A stretch of 64,000 nucleotides of DNA from contig JALIZF010001921.1 of the NCBI GenBank assembly GCA_029948255.1, positions 620,001-684,000 of the forward strand, given 5' to 3'. The notes below the pieces were generated by a model. That model was given only the letters and a program-made list of their open reading frames with translations, was not told the origin of the DNA and made no database searches. Shown piece after piece: positions 1-12,063 of this stretch. The first letter of the stretch is position 1. Each line of letters opens with the position of its first letter. The position numbers and the translations under genes were made by a program. Origin of the DNA: Telmatactis stephensoni. Its lineage: Eukaryota > Cnidaria > Anthozoa > Actiniaria > Isophelliidae.

Positions 1-2
1 CG

Positions 3-517
3 CGGAAGGTTGTAATATTGATTTTGTTATCATTTGTTTACTTCCTTACTTGGTGCTCTGTCAGCCTTTGGTCACCTTTCTTGCCAATTGAGGTAAATGG
101 TCATCGGAAAGGATGCAAAATAACGTAATATGTTGTTAGTGTCGTTTACGTTTTTGGGCGTTTTTGTTTGTTTGCCTTTTCTGTAATTAAATTATGGCTA
201 CGTAAAAACATTTTACATTATTAACAACACACCTACAAGTACTCGTTTCTGATTGGCTGCCGAACTTTGAATTCTTTTCTTAGTACTGTGTAATACTTTA
301 TACTGACTTTTCAATTGCCAACGTTCGATAACTTAAAATCCAAAAATTGATTCTCAAGTACATTTTAGTGGAAATACGACATTTCGTTGTCATCGCGATA
401 ACATCTTCAGGTCAATGAACGCCAATTGGAAAAGATATTAAAAGAGGTGCAATGACAACAGGTCAAACAATACATTTGAACATATCCACATGAAAAATGC
501 GCGTTATAAATAATAAA

Positions 518-556
<39 letters not shown>

Positions 557-3500
557 ATATTATTAAACAATAGGAATAGTCTTTTTTTATCATACATTTA
601 AATTGTTCTGTTTAATTTCCAATGATCTGAGGCACATCAGAAGTGACATATACATATCTGATGATGAGCAATATGTTGGAAATATGCCGTTACACATAGT
701 ATCTAAACAAAGACTTGACTCTAAAAAAGTCAGATTGTTTGTTTAGGGTTGGTTTCATATGTTGTCACGATGACAACGAAACATCGTCTCGGAATTTTAC
801 GAATATACCGCTGTACCATAAATGACGTTTGTTCCCGTAGGAGCAAGGATGGCACAGTTGGTTAGTGCGCGGCCTTAGGTGCAAGAGGTCCAGAGTTCGA
901 TAACCGGATATCACATCCTTGTTTCAACTTCTTTCATTTCTGGCATGTGTAGCTTTAAGTAGCTTTAAATACCCTTAAAACGGAGCACTGATGGAGAGAG
1001 GGGAGTTAAATGAGAGCACCGTCGTCCTCAAGTTGATCAGTTACTCAAATTACTGTCACGAGTTATCGATGTAAAATATTGTCGCTTTACTTTACTTTAC
1101 TTTGGCATACTTTCTGAATTTTGGTTGGAAAACTAGCTAGATAGTTCACCACCCAAAAGCGTTAGAATTTACTTCAACGTATCCACTTACTCTCTTTTGG
1201 TTTAGTTGGTATTTCGGTAGTTTTATTCACTAGCATAGGGATGGGGGCACGTGCCCTCCCCCTTTTTTTTTTTTTGGTCACTAATTGTCAAAATATAAAA
1301 GATAAAATAGAATATCAGAAATTAGTTAGATTTAACAATGAATTGATGAAAATGTTTATTTCTTTTTATTTCTTTATTTGTTTGTTTGTTTGTTTGTTTT
1401 GTTTGTTTTTGTTGGTTAATTAGTTGGTGGTTGGGTGTTTTGTGCTTTTTTTCTTTTTTTCTTTTACTTTTTTTATTCTGGTTACCTCCCAATTCCTGCT
1501 CCTCGCTACTTCCCTTGTTTTATACCACAGAATTGAAGCCTCGCCGGCTATCATGCTAGAATGTTGACATATCGAACGTGGCCTATTAGTTGCACATGTG
1601 CAAGTAATCAAGCGAACACATCCGGGAATGTTTTGATGACATTAAAAGAAACATTAAAATAAACAAATCAAAATATATTCCACCTTGTCGAAGAATTAAT
1701 GAAAAATACTGCTTGTTGTCGGGCTAGTTACTCGTGGTAATTAGCCACTTTCATCAAATACGAGTGGTGTTTGCTCATTAATTCTTCTCCTGGAACTGTG
1801 TAATTTCCTATATGATTACAGTGTTTTTCGTCTGGTATATTGTACTCAACTGGTATTTCGTAGTTTAATTTTGATTCTGTACTTCGCGTGATCCGTAATT
1901 CCTCATATCCTCTTGCACTCCTAAAGCACAAAAGTACAGCTCCCGTTCCTCATTTCACAATTCGACTTTCTTTTCTTTTCTTTTTTCTTCTTCTATTTTT
2001 CCGTTGTTATATAGGCTTCAAAACGTGGAGTTACAAGTACAGAAGTTGGCTTCATATATGGTATATACAGTCTGGTGTCTTTTCTAATAGCTTTTTATTA
2101 TGGTCCTGTACTGGTAAGTCATAATAAAACACACAAAATGCACTTGTGCTAGTGTTGGATTGACTCGCTGTATATCCGAGTATGAATATATGTAGTGTTG
2201 GGTGAGGTGTGGGACGAAGGGGAAAGGGAAGAGGACAGACAGCCAGGACAGACAGAAGATGTGTTTCCTCTCCAAAGTCATCTCATTTCGGAAAGGAGGA
2301 ACAGCCATCCTTTTTATTGAGATAGTGTCAACTTACTATTTTAACATGGAGATCTATAGCAGACTGTTCGAGGAGTGTGACTGTATTAAATGCATGGCAT
2401 TATAAATGGCTAAAAGTAGTTTTCGTTGTAGATTCCCCAAACTGGTCCATATTTTGTCTTGTTTGCTGGTTTGTTTTTAAATGGAGGCTCCAGTGTTATA
2501 TGTGGGTAAGCAGTTTAAAGAATCCTAGTCAGCCACTCCTTTGTTATTGTTTATATTATTGTTTAGAGTTGATAAAGGTACGGTAATACGAGCAGCAAAA
2601 TCGTGCAACTTGTCGGGCAACATTGTTGCGTTGCAAGTTGTAGAGCGATGTTGCTGGTATTACCACCCCGCGCGCAACTTGTCATGCAACAAAAATCGAT
2701 GTTGCAGGTTGTGAAAATTTGTTGCACAAAGTAGAACCACCTTAACCGTGCGAGCGACAATTTTGTTATACTAATCTCGCAATCTGATTGGTTGATTAGT
2801 ATCACAATGATCACAATGATTAGTATCACTGTATCACAATGATCGACTATTCTGTTTAATTGCTTTATTTTTGATTCTCAGATTCTTAGACCTGATAAAA
2901 GACCGTCAAATGTTTACAATCTACTGTTTTATTGTTCGTGCAGTGGGTGCACTGGGTGGAGCGGCATGTGAGACGTCCATCTTTGTTGTTGTCACAGATG
3001 AATTCAGAGAAAATATTGCTCTTGCTATAGTAAGTGATGATGTAATGATGACAAATTCGATGATGGTGCCAATACATGCAGTCAAACTTGCCTCTCACCC
3101 TGGCTGTTCTTGACTTACAATATCTTGTCACTGGAAGGTCGATTGTAGAAATGAGGAATTTCATGACGAATATGATAGTGTTGATGACCATGATGACAGT
3201 GTTGAAGGTTTGTGGATGATGATGATGATGTTAATGTCAGATGATGGCGATGATGATGAGAGGAATGCAAAGACGACAAAAATAATGAGAGATAATGCAA
3301 AAGCAATAGTAATAATGAATATTTAAGGAATAAAAAACGGTTTCCCGTCACGGGAAACCGTTTTTTATTTCTTTTATAAAATAACTAACACGCAAATAGA
3401 CGAAAATAGGAAAAAGAAAACACTGGCGAAAAAACAAATTGACGTGAGCGTGTTTGATACTCTCATCAAACACGGGTTTTCAGCCAATCAGAGCGCGCGT

Positions 3501-6500
3501 TATATAAGAGTTATTTTATAAAATATAATCATATGCCGAGTATACTGTGCATATGCCAACAAACGTCTTGTTATTTTTTCCTCAGAGCCTGATACGAGGT
3601 TTTACGGCTATAGGGTTCATAGTTGGACCAGTACTCGGTGGTGGATTATACGAAGTGAGTATTATCAAACATAAACTCAAATAAGGTTTGCGTCAGCTGA
3701 GATTTTTGAAATAAACGTAAGACATATTTGTATAGACAGTTTGACAATCACTAAATTCACTGCACTCGCCAATTGATTACATCAGTCAGTCTCAATTTTC
3801 TTTTTCCGCTTTCTTTTCTTTTTCTCTTTCTTTTCTTTTCTTTTCTTTTTCTTTTTTTTTTCTTTCTTTTTCTTTTTCTTTTTTTTCAGGTTGGGGGATT
3901 TAGGCTTCCTTTGGTTGTCACTGGTGGGATGTTGCTGACAGCGTTACCGTTAGTATGGCTTCTTCTTCCTAGAAAAGGTGAGTTCAGCTGTCACTGAGGC
4001 AGATTTCAGAAGCACTGGGTCTATTTACCCTCTCCATCGTGATATTTATCCGTTCTGTCGTAATATTCTTTCATATCAGAATAAACGAGCTCCAACCAAA
4101 TAAACGAGCTCCATGCAAGCCGGCCATGAAAGTCGATACATTTCTTTTTGTAGTTTTAAGCGTTGCGCGTAACAGTAGGGCTGTAATTAACGTGTGTCCA
4201 ACCCTTCAACTGTCACACATACACACCGAGCAACTAATGCATGTTGGGTTCGATACACGGGACATCTTCTGTTTACAAATGTATCTAACTCTGTAGTAGG
4301 GTGTACATGTGACTTTGTAGCTTCTGCTTTACCACTTGAAGGAAGTTTGGTGCAAGATATGGTTTTATTATGGACGGTGAAACACATATCAAGGTTTGTG
4401 GAAAGTAATTTAAATTTTCTACTTTCAGAAACCCATCAGACAGAAAGGAAGAAAGGAATGCGGAACAGATCACTGAGACAAGCTTTTGGTATCCCTGCAG
4501 TATTGGTTCTATGTAAGCACTTCTTAATTAGTATAGTAACAACAAAAGCTTGGTACTCCGTTTTCTAATGTTTTAACTTATGTTTCCTTGTTGTTGTTGT
4601 TGGTGGTGGTGGTGGTGGTGTTGATATTTTTAATGTTTTTAAAGTAGATGTAGTAAAAATGGCGGTCACAAAAAGAATTTATGACGTCACAGTATGGCGG
4701 TCACAAAAAGAGCTTATGACGTCACAATATGGCAGCACATAAAGAGCTTATGACGTCACAATATGGCGAACACAAAAGTTTTAATGACGTCACAATATGG
4801 CAGTCACAAAATTAGTTTATGACGTCAAAGTATGACAACAAACAATCTTTGTGACATCACACCATGACGTCCACAGAAATATTTGGCTGCCGGCATAAGG
4901 CAATATGTAATTACTGAATAAAAAGTTTAAAAATGGGTCATAAAACATTTTTTTTTCAGTCACAAAATTTCGATTCGTTTAAACATTTGTGCTTTTGCTT
5001 AAGCTTTAAGAATGATCTATTTCAACTTTGAAGTTGTCTTTTTCGACCTCAACATTTTGACTCACATTTTGAGACGTTTATGACGTCACAACATGGCGAT
5101 CACAAGAGCTCGATTGAGATTTCATGATTCATGTGTTAATTTAATGATTTTGACAGGCTCGTCATATTTTATTGGTGTTACAACTATATCATTTACAGAA
5201 CCAACACTGCAACCATTTGCACAAAAGGTAGGTAACAATATCTACCAACAGATATACACCCTTGCGTACCAAGATCTTCCCAGGGTCTCGGTGTTTAAAC
5301 CGATCATTTGCAATAATACTTTCTTTTCATATTTTAGTTGGGTGTCAGTCCAGCTGGTGTTGGTCTTCTTTTCGTGTGTACGTGTAGTACATATATTTTA
5401 TGTACTTTTGCTATTGGATACATTCTAGATAGAAAGGTAATTATGAATCAGCCCTCTTTTACGGCTAGACCTATTAGCTGAGAAATCCCTCAGTGTTTAG
5501 ACGAAAATCAAGCCCGATTTTTTCCCCTAAGGGTATTTTCTGATAGCCGTGTGACACCTCAAAACCCTGACCCTACCAGACCTAAAATTTTGATTTTTCA
5601 TACCCTATTCCAGACGGCTAAAGCTTAAAAATACAGTCTGCTTAATGAACATTTCCTGGCCTCTTTACTTGAGCTGAAAGCGTGCATAGGCCTCCGTTAC
5701 TGCGAAAACAATACCCTATCCCAGCCTGCAGCTCTGCATTTTCTCTTTTCTTTCGCAAATCAGAGCGAATCTTATGTAACCATAGCGCACTTTAAAGTTT
5801 TTTTCTTTTGTTATCAGTCTTGGAAAAGGACTTTCATGACAATTGGTGCATTTGGTACAGCAGTCACTTTCATGTTTGTAGGGCCTGCTCCATTCCTATA
5901 TAACATTGGTGTGCCAAGGTATTTATATATTTTTAGTTTATAATGAAAATAAATGAAAATACTGCAGCTGTTGGAGTAGAATCGTATGACTGTCAAAACG
6001 GCACCGCACGGTCACAGCACGGCTTTGTCAGGAATTTCGAATGCTTGTATAGACGGCGCGGTCCGTTTCACACTCTTTCGAAATCTGCTTCATGTTGGCG
6101 TCGCGGCACAGGAAGCTCAAACAAAAAAGAGGAACAGCGAAGTAGGGTTCAGCATGTTCTAGAGTCAATGCTCCAGCTAATCTCACTCCCAGCCGTTGTG
6201 TGACGAGACTAAATCGATCGTTGCGTGACGGACCGGCCGGCCGAGGATTTAGTTTTTGTCCGTAATAGTGTCCGCAAGAGTTGACTGTATAGTGTACCTT
6301 ATTGCTATGTTTAATCATGTGTGTGTCGGTTTGATGAACGTTGTTGCTTTGCAGGACGGTGTGGAGTCTTGCAGTATCTTTAGGGTTCAGTGGTTTCAAT
6401 TGTGCGTTATTTTTGGTTCCTATTTTACCTGAAATGCTGGAATGTTGTTAGTAAGTAATCATGAACAATACTCACTCGGTCTTCCCAGTCAGTTACATCT

Positions 6501-9500
6501 CTTCCTTGAATCGTTTGCCCTTTAAAAGTTGTGCTGTACGTCATATTTCGTTGCTGTGATACGTCGTTGCTATGCATGATTGCATTTAGCTTGCGCGCGT
6601 GCGGCGTGCACGTGCGCGTTTTTGGCGGGAAAACGTTTGACATCCGGTAGATCGACGCGTCCGACAAAAACCATTAATTTTTGTTCTTATTCCACACGGC
6701 GGGGCATTTTATTTCCGTTTCGTTTAAAAAGCTGTCATCTTGGCGGATTTCATCAGAACGAAGTGTTTCTTCAATATTTATATTCTTTACAACCTCTTCA
6801 AAGCTAAGAATGGGATTGGCGTAACATTAAGAAATACGAAAGCTATCTGCATTACTCGCTCATTTAATACGTTCAAAAAATCATAAAAAGTTTACTTGGA
6901 AACGATTTTTAAATCTTATGCACCTTCGTGTCAATAAGATTTATTTAATTCTATTTCAAATTCTCAAATATGCATTTCTGAAGAGTAGAGTTTTTTTCTG
7001 TTATAATGAAGTCACGCTATGACGTCATGCGATGACGTCACCAAATTCCATGGAGAGAAGAAGCGAGAAGGGAGGTGGTCGCATTTACATTAAACTGGTA
7101 GATTGTCTTTTATATTATAACCTGGCACAATTCCCTATTTGCTATAATGAGTTATAACAGTCCATTAATTCTCATGGTTTATATACTGTTTCTAGCGAAC
7201 GTGGATTCCCTAAAGACATCAACACAGATTCATTGGTATCAGGCATATACACGGGGTTTTGTAACCTAGGGTAAGTATGAGCTGTCCATGCTCTGACACG
7301 GCCTCTTATTTACAAGTAATTAAGTATACTCTACCCTGTTCCAACGCACTTTGTAGTAATTGACGCACTTTGAAATAGCTGACGGACTTTGTAATAATAC
7401 TCGACGCACTTTAAAATAAAAAAGTTGACAAATGTTACAAAGTGCGTTAGCTATTTCAAGTGCGTCAGTTATTACGAAGTGAGTTGGAACATACCCTCCA
7501 AAGACAAGGTTCATAATGCGATATTTTTACTCCTCTATGCTGGTATGAAAGGTTTTGAGCGTGAAAGGTCTGTTTTTTCCGAATATTATTTAAATTAGTA
7601 AGCTATAAAATAGTTCTTGAAGGAAATAATTTCATAAAGTTTTAAAGCTCGCCAAAATACTGCGCGACTCATAAATATCCATCCATACTCCACACAAAAC
7701 TGTCTAATAAGATATATTTATATTGAAATTTTTCTTTTCATTGTCAGTGCTTTTGCTGGACCAGCAGCAGGTGGAATATTAACAGGAAGTGTTGGTTTTC
7801 CGTGGACGTGTACAGTAAGTTTACTGTTAAAATATAATTCCCTTTGTATATTGTATTGAAGTCTTTATGAATGTGTATTGCAGCTATTCTCAATAAACCA
7901 TCTACCATCTATCTGTTATTTGAGATGTTATCTTATGAGAGTATAACAGACCGGGCCGTGCGGTGACCGTGTTAGTACAGGGGCGTATCCAGAATATTTC
8001 AAAGGGGGTCACACTTTCCATTTTCCACCAAAGGGGGGTCACACTTCCAATTTCTCAATCTTTCTCCAGTCAGATTCTTTTATTTCTATCATCTTTTTGT
8101 TTTCAAAGGGGGGTCACGGGCACCCTGGGACCCCCCTGGATACGCCCCTGTAGTACCATGTGTCGACATGTTATCTATAAAAAAACATTCGGCGAAATTC
8201 CTGGCGTGAACGTACTGTGTCGTAACTGTGCAGTATTCACAGTCGTACGAAAACTGTATCATATACTGCCCCCTTTTTTATAGAGCAAGTGTAGTTCAAT
8301 TGGTTAGTGCGCTGCTTTCTGATGTGAGAAGTCCCGAGTTAGCTTTCCAGTAACCTTACACTTGTTTCAACTTTCTTTCATTCTGCGTAGCTTTGAGTAG
8401 ACAGTTTTAAATACCCTAAAAACGGAGCACTGATGGAGAGGGGAGTAAAGAACGCACTTAGAATTTCAACTTCTAGCTGAAGGAACTATACCGACGCTAA
8501 ATATCAATGCAACATTAACATTTCTGACCAAAGGTTAGGTCTTCAAGCAAGACACTAATCACTGGTCCACGCATAGAGTTTTCAGGTTTTATTGTTAGTA
8601 ATTTAATGAAACGATCGCCTACCTTGAAGATCCAGTGCGACGCAGCCGTCACAGCAAACGTCTCTAATGTTTTACAAAGACTGAGAGTATTGTTGCCAAT
8701 GACTATCTAGATTCTTGACATATGTTTATCACTATATTCTTTTCTTCACAGATTTTTTCGTTCATTGTTTTTGGCGAGGTATGTATCAGAAGACGTGAAT
8801 GAAGACTCCAACCTCGTTCCCAGGCCCTTTCCCTTAAAGGGCCTGGAAACGAAGTTGTGAAGATCTATATTTCATTTTTTTTTCGATGTTTTGTATTTAT
8901 TTCGCTTTGTTTTCTTTTGTTTTGTTTTGTTGTTTTTGTCGTTGTTGTTGTTGTTTGTTTTTGCTTCGTTTTTTTTAACGCGTTCCAAACTAAAAAGTGC
9001 TTTTTTCCAATTTCAAACGATGCACGCGTTGTAGTGTTCTGAATCAAAAGACGGTAAAAGACAAGGAACATCGCTAATTTTTGTTTCAAGGCAATATCAA
9101 CATTCATTATGTTTTGAAATGGGAAAAACGCATTTTACTTTAGAACGCGTTTTTCGTCCTGTTTTCTCTTTTTGTTTTCTTTTGAAGGATGAATTGGAAA
9201 AAGAGTTAATAGTTGTAGCAGGAATAATAATTTTGAATTTAAATTCGGATCAATTAATCACGGATACCAATTAGTGATGGATGACTAGAAGTAAAGTGTG
9301 AATGAAATTGGATAGACAGAAAGATGGATGAATGCAGTGGAAATGGAAAATTGGAATTTTGAATTGTGAAAACTTGCGATTTGTGAATGATTGTAGTGAA
9401 GGTGAAAAATGACCAGGAAACACTATACAAAATATTTTCCTTACTCTTCTTTCTCCTTAGGCTGTTGCGCTTTTAGTATTTTTCTACTGTTGCAGGTAAT

Positions 9501-11014
9501 GTATTCTAAGTTTCAAATGTCTGTAGGTAGGTTAGAATGTTTTGTAACAAGAAACAGCATTTTAAACGCTGAACACCTCACATAAGAGAGACCAACCGAG
9601 AGTGCGGCAAACTGTACCACATGCGTCTCTTACGAAACGATCCCGATGTCATCCCGATGTCATCCCGATGTCATCCCGATGTCATCCCAATAAAAACATT
9701 CGGTAGTGTACTTTGCCGGCGAAAGCTATAAAACCACAAAAGCCAAAGTTAGTCCCCAAATGTCTGAGGACATTGTAGTATATTATGTTGCCTGCCTTTT
9801 GTACCAAGTACTTTCCGCTAGCTGTTTGCAAAAGCGCTCAATTAAGCTCAAAGATAAGATATTGATAAACATATTGCTTGGGGTCCCTGTGGTGAAGACG
9901 CGGAAGCGCGTAAACCCGCGAAAATTCGCGCATGCGCAGACGCGTGTCAGACAAACCTCTTTCTGAAAGACCCGGTCTTGTCCCTGATATTATGCTAAAC
10001 TGGATATCGTTTTGAGATGAGCTGGGTTGTTAGCATTATCCCCGGGGTGTGGGGGTGGGGGGTGGAACAGGGCGCGCTCCCTAGGGGGATTCTGACTGGA
10101 GCAAATGTCTTAATTTGACTAAATTTGTTTAAAAAAAATGTATACAATATAACTTTCAGTCTATTTGAATATTTGAAAAAAATCGCTTTATCTGAGTTGT
10201 TTTACAGCTCTAAAATCGATATCATATATCTTTTAAAAACTCCCTCCTCTATCAATAACGTAACGAGTTTGCAATTTTACACGTTTTGTAATGAAAATAT
10301 ATATTTTGGAATATTTAATATGTGTAGTTTGTTGAATGTTTTAAGGCCGATTTACACGGTGCAACTTTTGCCTACAACTGTTGCATACAACTTGCTTACG
10401 ACATACATACAACACGAATTGCGTCTTGTAAATCAAGCCTACGACTCGCCTGCAACTATTGCATGCAAAATTGCACGTGTGTAAATAGTCACTAAATTAT
10501 GTCGTAAGCAAGTTGCATGCAACAATTGTAGGCAGAACTTGCACCGTGTAAATCGGCTTTTAAGAAAATGTTAGCCAAACCATTGTTCTCTACATGACTT
10601 CATCACAATGAGAATTCCCATCGGCATTTGCAGTTCGATGCAAACAAGTTTGGAGTCAGTGTCGTGCATGAGCGGTTACAAAATATTCACCTAGATCAAC
10701 ACCAAATGTCCATCTTAAAGTGGACAGATAGTTTAGAAAGAAAGCATTTCTGTTGACCACGGAAACGTGAGGAACTGAGGTTGAGAGGAAAGAGGAGCAG
10801 ACGTAGCAAATGAAGGATGGAAGAAGAGAAAACGCGGTTATAAAGGCGAAGCAGCAAAAGTGGTAAGGTGACTTATAACAGAACGTTTCTTCTCTTTTTA
10901 AGGAGGAAAGATCCAGAACTTGATCCAGAATGTGAACGCCTTCTTATGACACAAACGCTGAGTTATGACACAGTAAATATTTTCTATCGTCGCTCACTAG
11001 CAATATCTAATTGA
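3..11014 (+). CDS. SLC18B1-like major facilitator transporter, copy 1 (5'-partial, 16 exons)
   Basis: Twelve-TM transporter of the vesicular amine branch of the major facilitator superfamily, closest by eye to SLC18B1 (vesicular polyamine transporter). Exons: 3-92, 2015-2113, 2432-2505, 2882-3029, 3586-3654, 3890-3977, 4429-4512, 5157-5227, 5338-5436, 5818-5918, 6355-6450, 7196-7270, 7748-7814, 8752-8778, 9461-9495, 10903-11014. All have AG/GT borders and join in one open frame of 444 aa. The first exon is cut by the window edge, so the cytosolic N-terminus is missing. Exon 1 encodes the first membrane helix (FVYFLTWCSVSLWSPFLPIE). Exon 5 carries the antiporter motif C of this superfamily (FIVGPVLGGGLYE). 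The C-terminus is acidic and ends FYRRSLAISN. Copy 2 downstream has the same exon phases. Proton-driven import of a small cation into vesicles is inferred from the family; the substrate cannot be read from sequence. Confidence 0.85.
517..556. repeat. (ATT)n microsatellite
   Basis: About 12 uninterrupted ATT units in intron 1 of transporter copy 1. Confidence 0.9.
840..1103 (+). mobile_element. tRNA-derived SINE, family A (fullest copy)
   Basis: The head has a pol III A box (TGGCACAGTTGGTTAGTGCGC region, 851-870) and a B box-like GAGTTCGATAACC (893-905). The body contains TTGTTTCAACTTCTTTC, TAGCTTTAAGTAGCTTTAAA and GGAGCACTGATGGAGAGAG, and the 3' end is a CTTTA repeat (about 1085-1103). Four further copies are in the window. 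Confidence 0.8.
2575..2745 (+). mobile_element. Half of a GGTGCGGTAATACGAG-family foldback element
   Basis: AAGGTACGGTAATACGAGCA, GTGCAACTTGTCGGGCAACA and CCCCGCGCGCAACTTGTCAT match the left half of 58250-58578. The mirrored right half is missing. It lies in intron 3 of transporter copy 1. Confidence 0.7.
3329..3369. repeat. Perfect 19-bp palindrome with a 3-base loop
   Basis: AATAAAAAACGGTTTCCCG (3329-3347) and its exact reverse complement (3351-3369) flank TCA. It lies in intron 4 of transporter copy 1, the intron that carries the satellite element in copy 2. Confidence 0.8.
3800..3888. repeat. (CTTTT)n pyrimidine tract at the exon 6 acceptor
   Basis: Long TTTTC-rich run directly before the AG of exon 6 in transporter copy 1. 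It doubles as an expanded polypyrimidine tract. Copy 2 has a normal short one at 24020-24036. Confidence 0.8.
4655..4830 (+). repeat. Tandem repeat carrying five TGACGTCA motifs, intron 7 of transporter copy 1
   Basis: TGACGTCA lies at 4682, 4717, 4751, 4785 and 4820, spaced 34-35 bp. The units read roughly TATGACGTCACAATATGGC plus TCACAAAAAGAG. A sixth motif lies at 5081. TGACGTCA is the palindromic CREB/ATF site. Function is not shown; it may simply be a minisatellite. Confidence 0.75.
5500..5735. mobile_element. Decayed relative of the 46299-46626 MITE
   Basis: Shares AAACCCTGACCCT, ATTTTGATTTTTCATACCCT and ATTCCAGA with the calumenin-intron element. The poly-C ends are lost. It lies in intron 9 of transporter copy 1. 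Confidence 0.45.
7338..7490. mobile_element. Short foldback element in intron 12 of transporter copy 1
   Basis: GTTCCAACGCACTTTGTAGT, then TTTGAAATAGCTGACGGAC are mirrored by TTAGCTATTTCAAGTGCGTC and GAAGTGAGTTGGAAC. Confidence 0.7.
7945..8270 (+). repeat. Interspersed repeat, family D, interrupted by a MITE
   Basis: Contains AAAAACATTCGGCGAAATTC, GTAACTGTGCAGTATTCACA and GTCGTACGAAA. Related copies lie at about 5985-6075, 40670-40760 and 49170-49290. The MITE at 7976-8153 splits this copy. Confidence 0.55.
7976..8153. mobile_element. MITE with 15-bp CAGGGGCGTATCCAG ends
   Basis: Perfect terminal inverted repeats: CAGGGGCGTATCCAG at the left and CTGGATACGCCCCTG at the right. TAGTA flanks both sides. 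GGGGGGTCAC motifs repeat inside. The ends resemble hAT-type elements. It interrupts an older repeat. Confidence 0.8.
8283..8455 (+). mobile_element. tRNA-derived SINE, family A
   Basis: Starts GAGCAAGTGTAGTTCAATTG and contains TTGTTTCAACTTTCTTTC, ACCCTAAAAACGGAGCACTG and ATGGAGAGGGGAGTAAA. It is shorter at the 3' end than the 840-1103 copy. It lies in intron 13 of transporter copy 1. Confidence 0.75.
8811..8855. repeat. Short inverted repeat in intron 14 of transporter copy 1
   Basis: AACCTCGTTCCCAGGCCCTT is mirrored by AAGGGCCTGGAAACGAAGTT around a short spacer. It is probably a very small MITE or its remnant. Confidence 0.6.
9603..9965 (+). repeat. Interspersed repeat, family C (copy 1), with an 11-bp minisatellite
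   Basis: Starts with AACTGTACCACATGCGTC and ends with CGCGCATGCGCAGACGCG. TCCCGATGTCA is repeated four times in tandem at 9641-9684. Two other copies of the family lie at 28385-28760 and 39405-39690. It has no coding content. Confidence 0.6.
10341..10562. mobile_element. Foldback element, AAGGCCGATTTACACGG ends
   Basis: The left end TTAAGGCCGATTTACACGG is mirrored by CCGTGTAAATCGGCTTTTA at the right. Inner ACTGTTGCATACAACTTGC motifs are mirrored too. It lies in intron 15 of transporter copy 1. Confidence 0.8.
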
Positions 11015-12063
11015 TACTCAAGACCAGGTGGGCTTGCTGTGGTGCACAATGCGAACTTTACTAAGTGGACTTGCTGTGGTCTCTCAATTGAAAGGAGAAT
11101 TTACAATTTCAATTAATATTTCAATGTTTTGAAATATTTTCTTCAGAGAAAGAACGAATGAATTTAAAGTTTCAATTAACCCAGTTTTATTAGACGTAGT
11201 GAAACTAATCTGTAAGGTGACGCTTTGAGATCCAGTTAAGAAAAAAGGACGAAAGTAGGAGGCCGTTTCCCTTACAAATTGCCATTGTGGACAATTTTTT
11301 GGAGCTTCTGGGCGGAGCCGTTTCAACGTATGCAATAAACATTATTCCGAAATACAATTGATAGCTAGCGGGTCTCTTTGCCTGATAAACCGGTGATATC
11401 CTATCGGAGCGTGTTGTCTTTATTTTCCACTTCTAACTAGCTAGTGTCTTTCCTTCTGTACTGGAACAGTTGTATTACTCTATGTTAGCCTTTCCATTTA
11501 ATTCCCAAGCTTCCCTCCCCTTCTCTACTCTCCCTTTTCCTCCCTCTCCTTCCCTTCCCTCCCCTTCCGTCCCCTCCCCTTTCCCTTCCCTTCTCTTCCC
11601 TACTCTTCCATTCCCTTCCTTTCCCTTCTCTTCCTTTCCCTTTTCTTCTCCCTTCCGTTTCCCTCTCTTCCTCTCCTTCATCTCACCTCTCCCTCTTAGC
11701 TTGATCCCCGAGGGTATCTTTTCGTCAACCACGTAGGAATCTATCACTCGATCGCGTACTCACCTATCTATCAATGATGTCACGACCGTAAAAAGACTGT
11801 GCCACACAGAACGTTTGCCAAAATCACTGGGATAACAACAAAACCAGACAAAAGCTGCTTTACTAGTAATCAAAACCGAACCCGATAATCTGACCTCCAC
11901 ATATCCTGAATAACTAGTCTTTAGTTCTTGTTGTTACCGGCTTTCTGTAGAATTTGATCACGGAACTAACATTCATTGGAATTTGTCACGCATCCAACAA
12001 GACTGCGATCCTCAAGAACGTTTCGACAAGAAGAATTACTTCCGTCGTGACTACAAAGAGAAC
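11015..12063 (+). other. Spacer between the two transporter copies
   Basis: The spacer should hold the 3' UTR of copy 1 and the promoter of copy 2. The first 75 or so bases after the copy 1 stop closely match the sequence after the copy 2 stop at 34764, so the duplicated segment includes part of the 3' UTR. An AATAAA at 11334-11339 is a candidate polyadenylation signal for copy 1. A CCTTCC-rich pyrimidine tract lies at about 11505-11690. No clear TATA box was seen upstream of copy 2. Confidence 0.55.
11505..11690. repeat. CCTTCC-type pyrimidine-rich tract
   Basis: Almost pure C/T on the plus strand. The frames it opens on both strands (Ser/Pro-rich and Glu/Lys/Gly-rich) are low-complexity artefacts. 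Confidence 0.85.

Noticed and set aside
9641..9690. Short direct repeats considered as a CRISPR-like array
   Set aside because: The 11-bp units are contiguous without spacers, and the DNA is eukaryotic.
11470..11747. Ser/Pro-rich and Lys/Glu/Gly-rich frames
   Set aside because: These are opposite strands of a pyrimidine-rich tract; no start context or homology.
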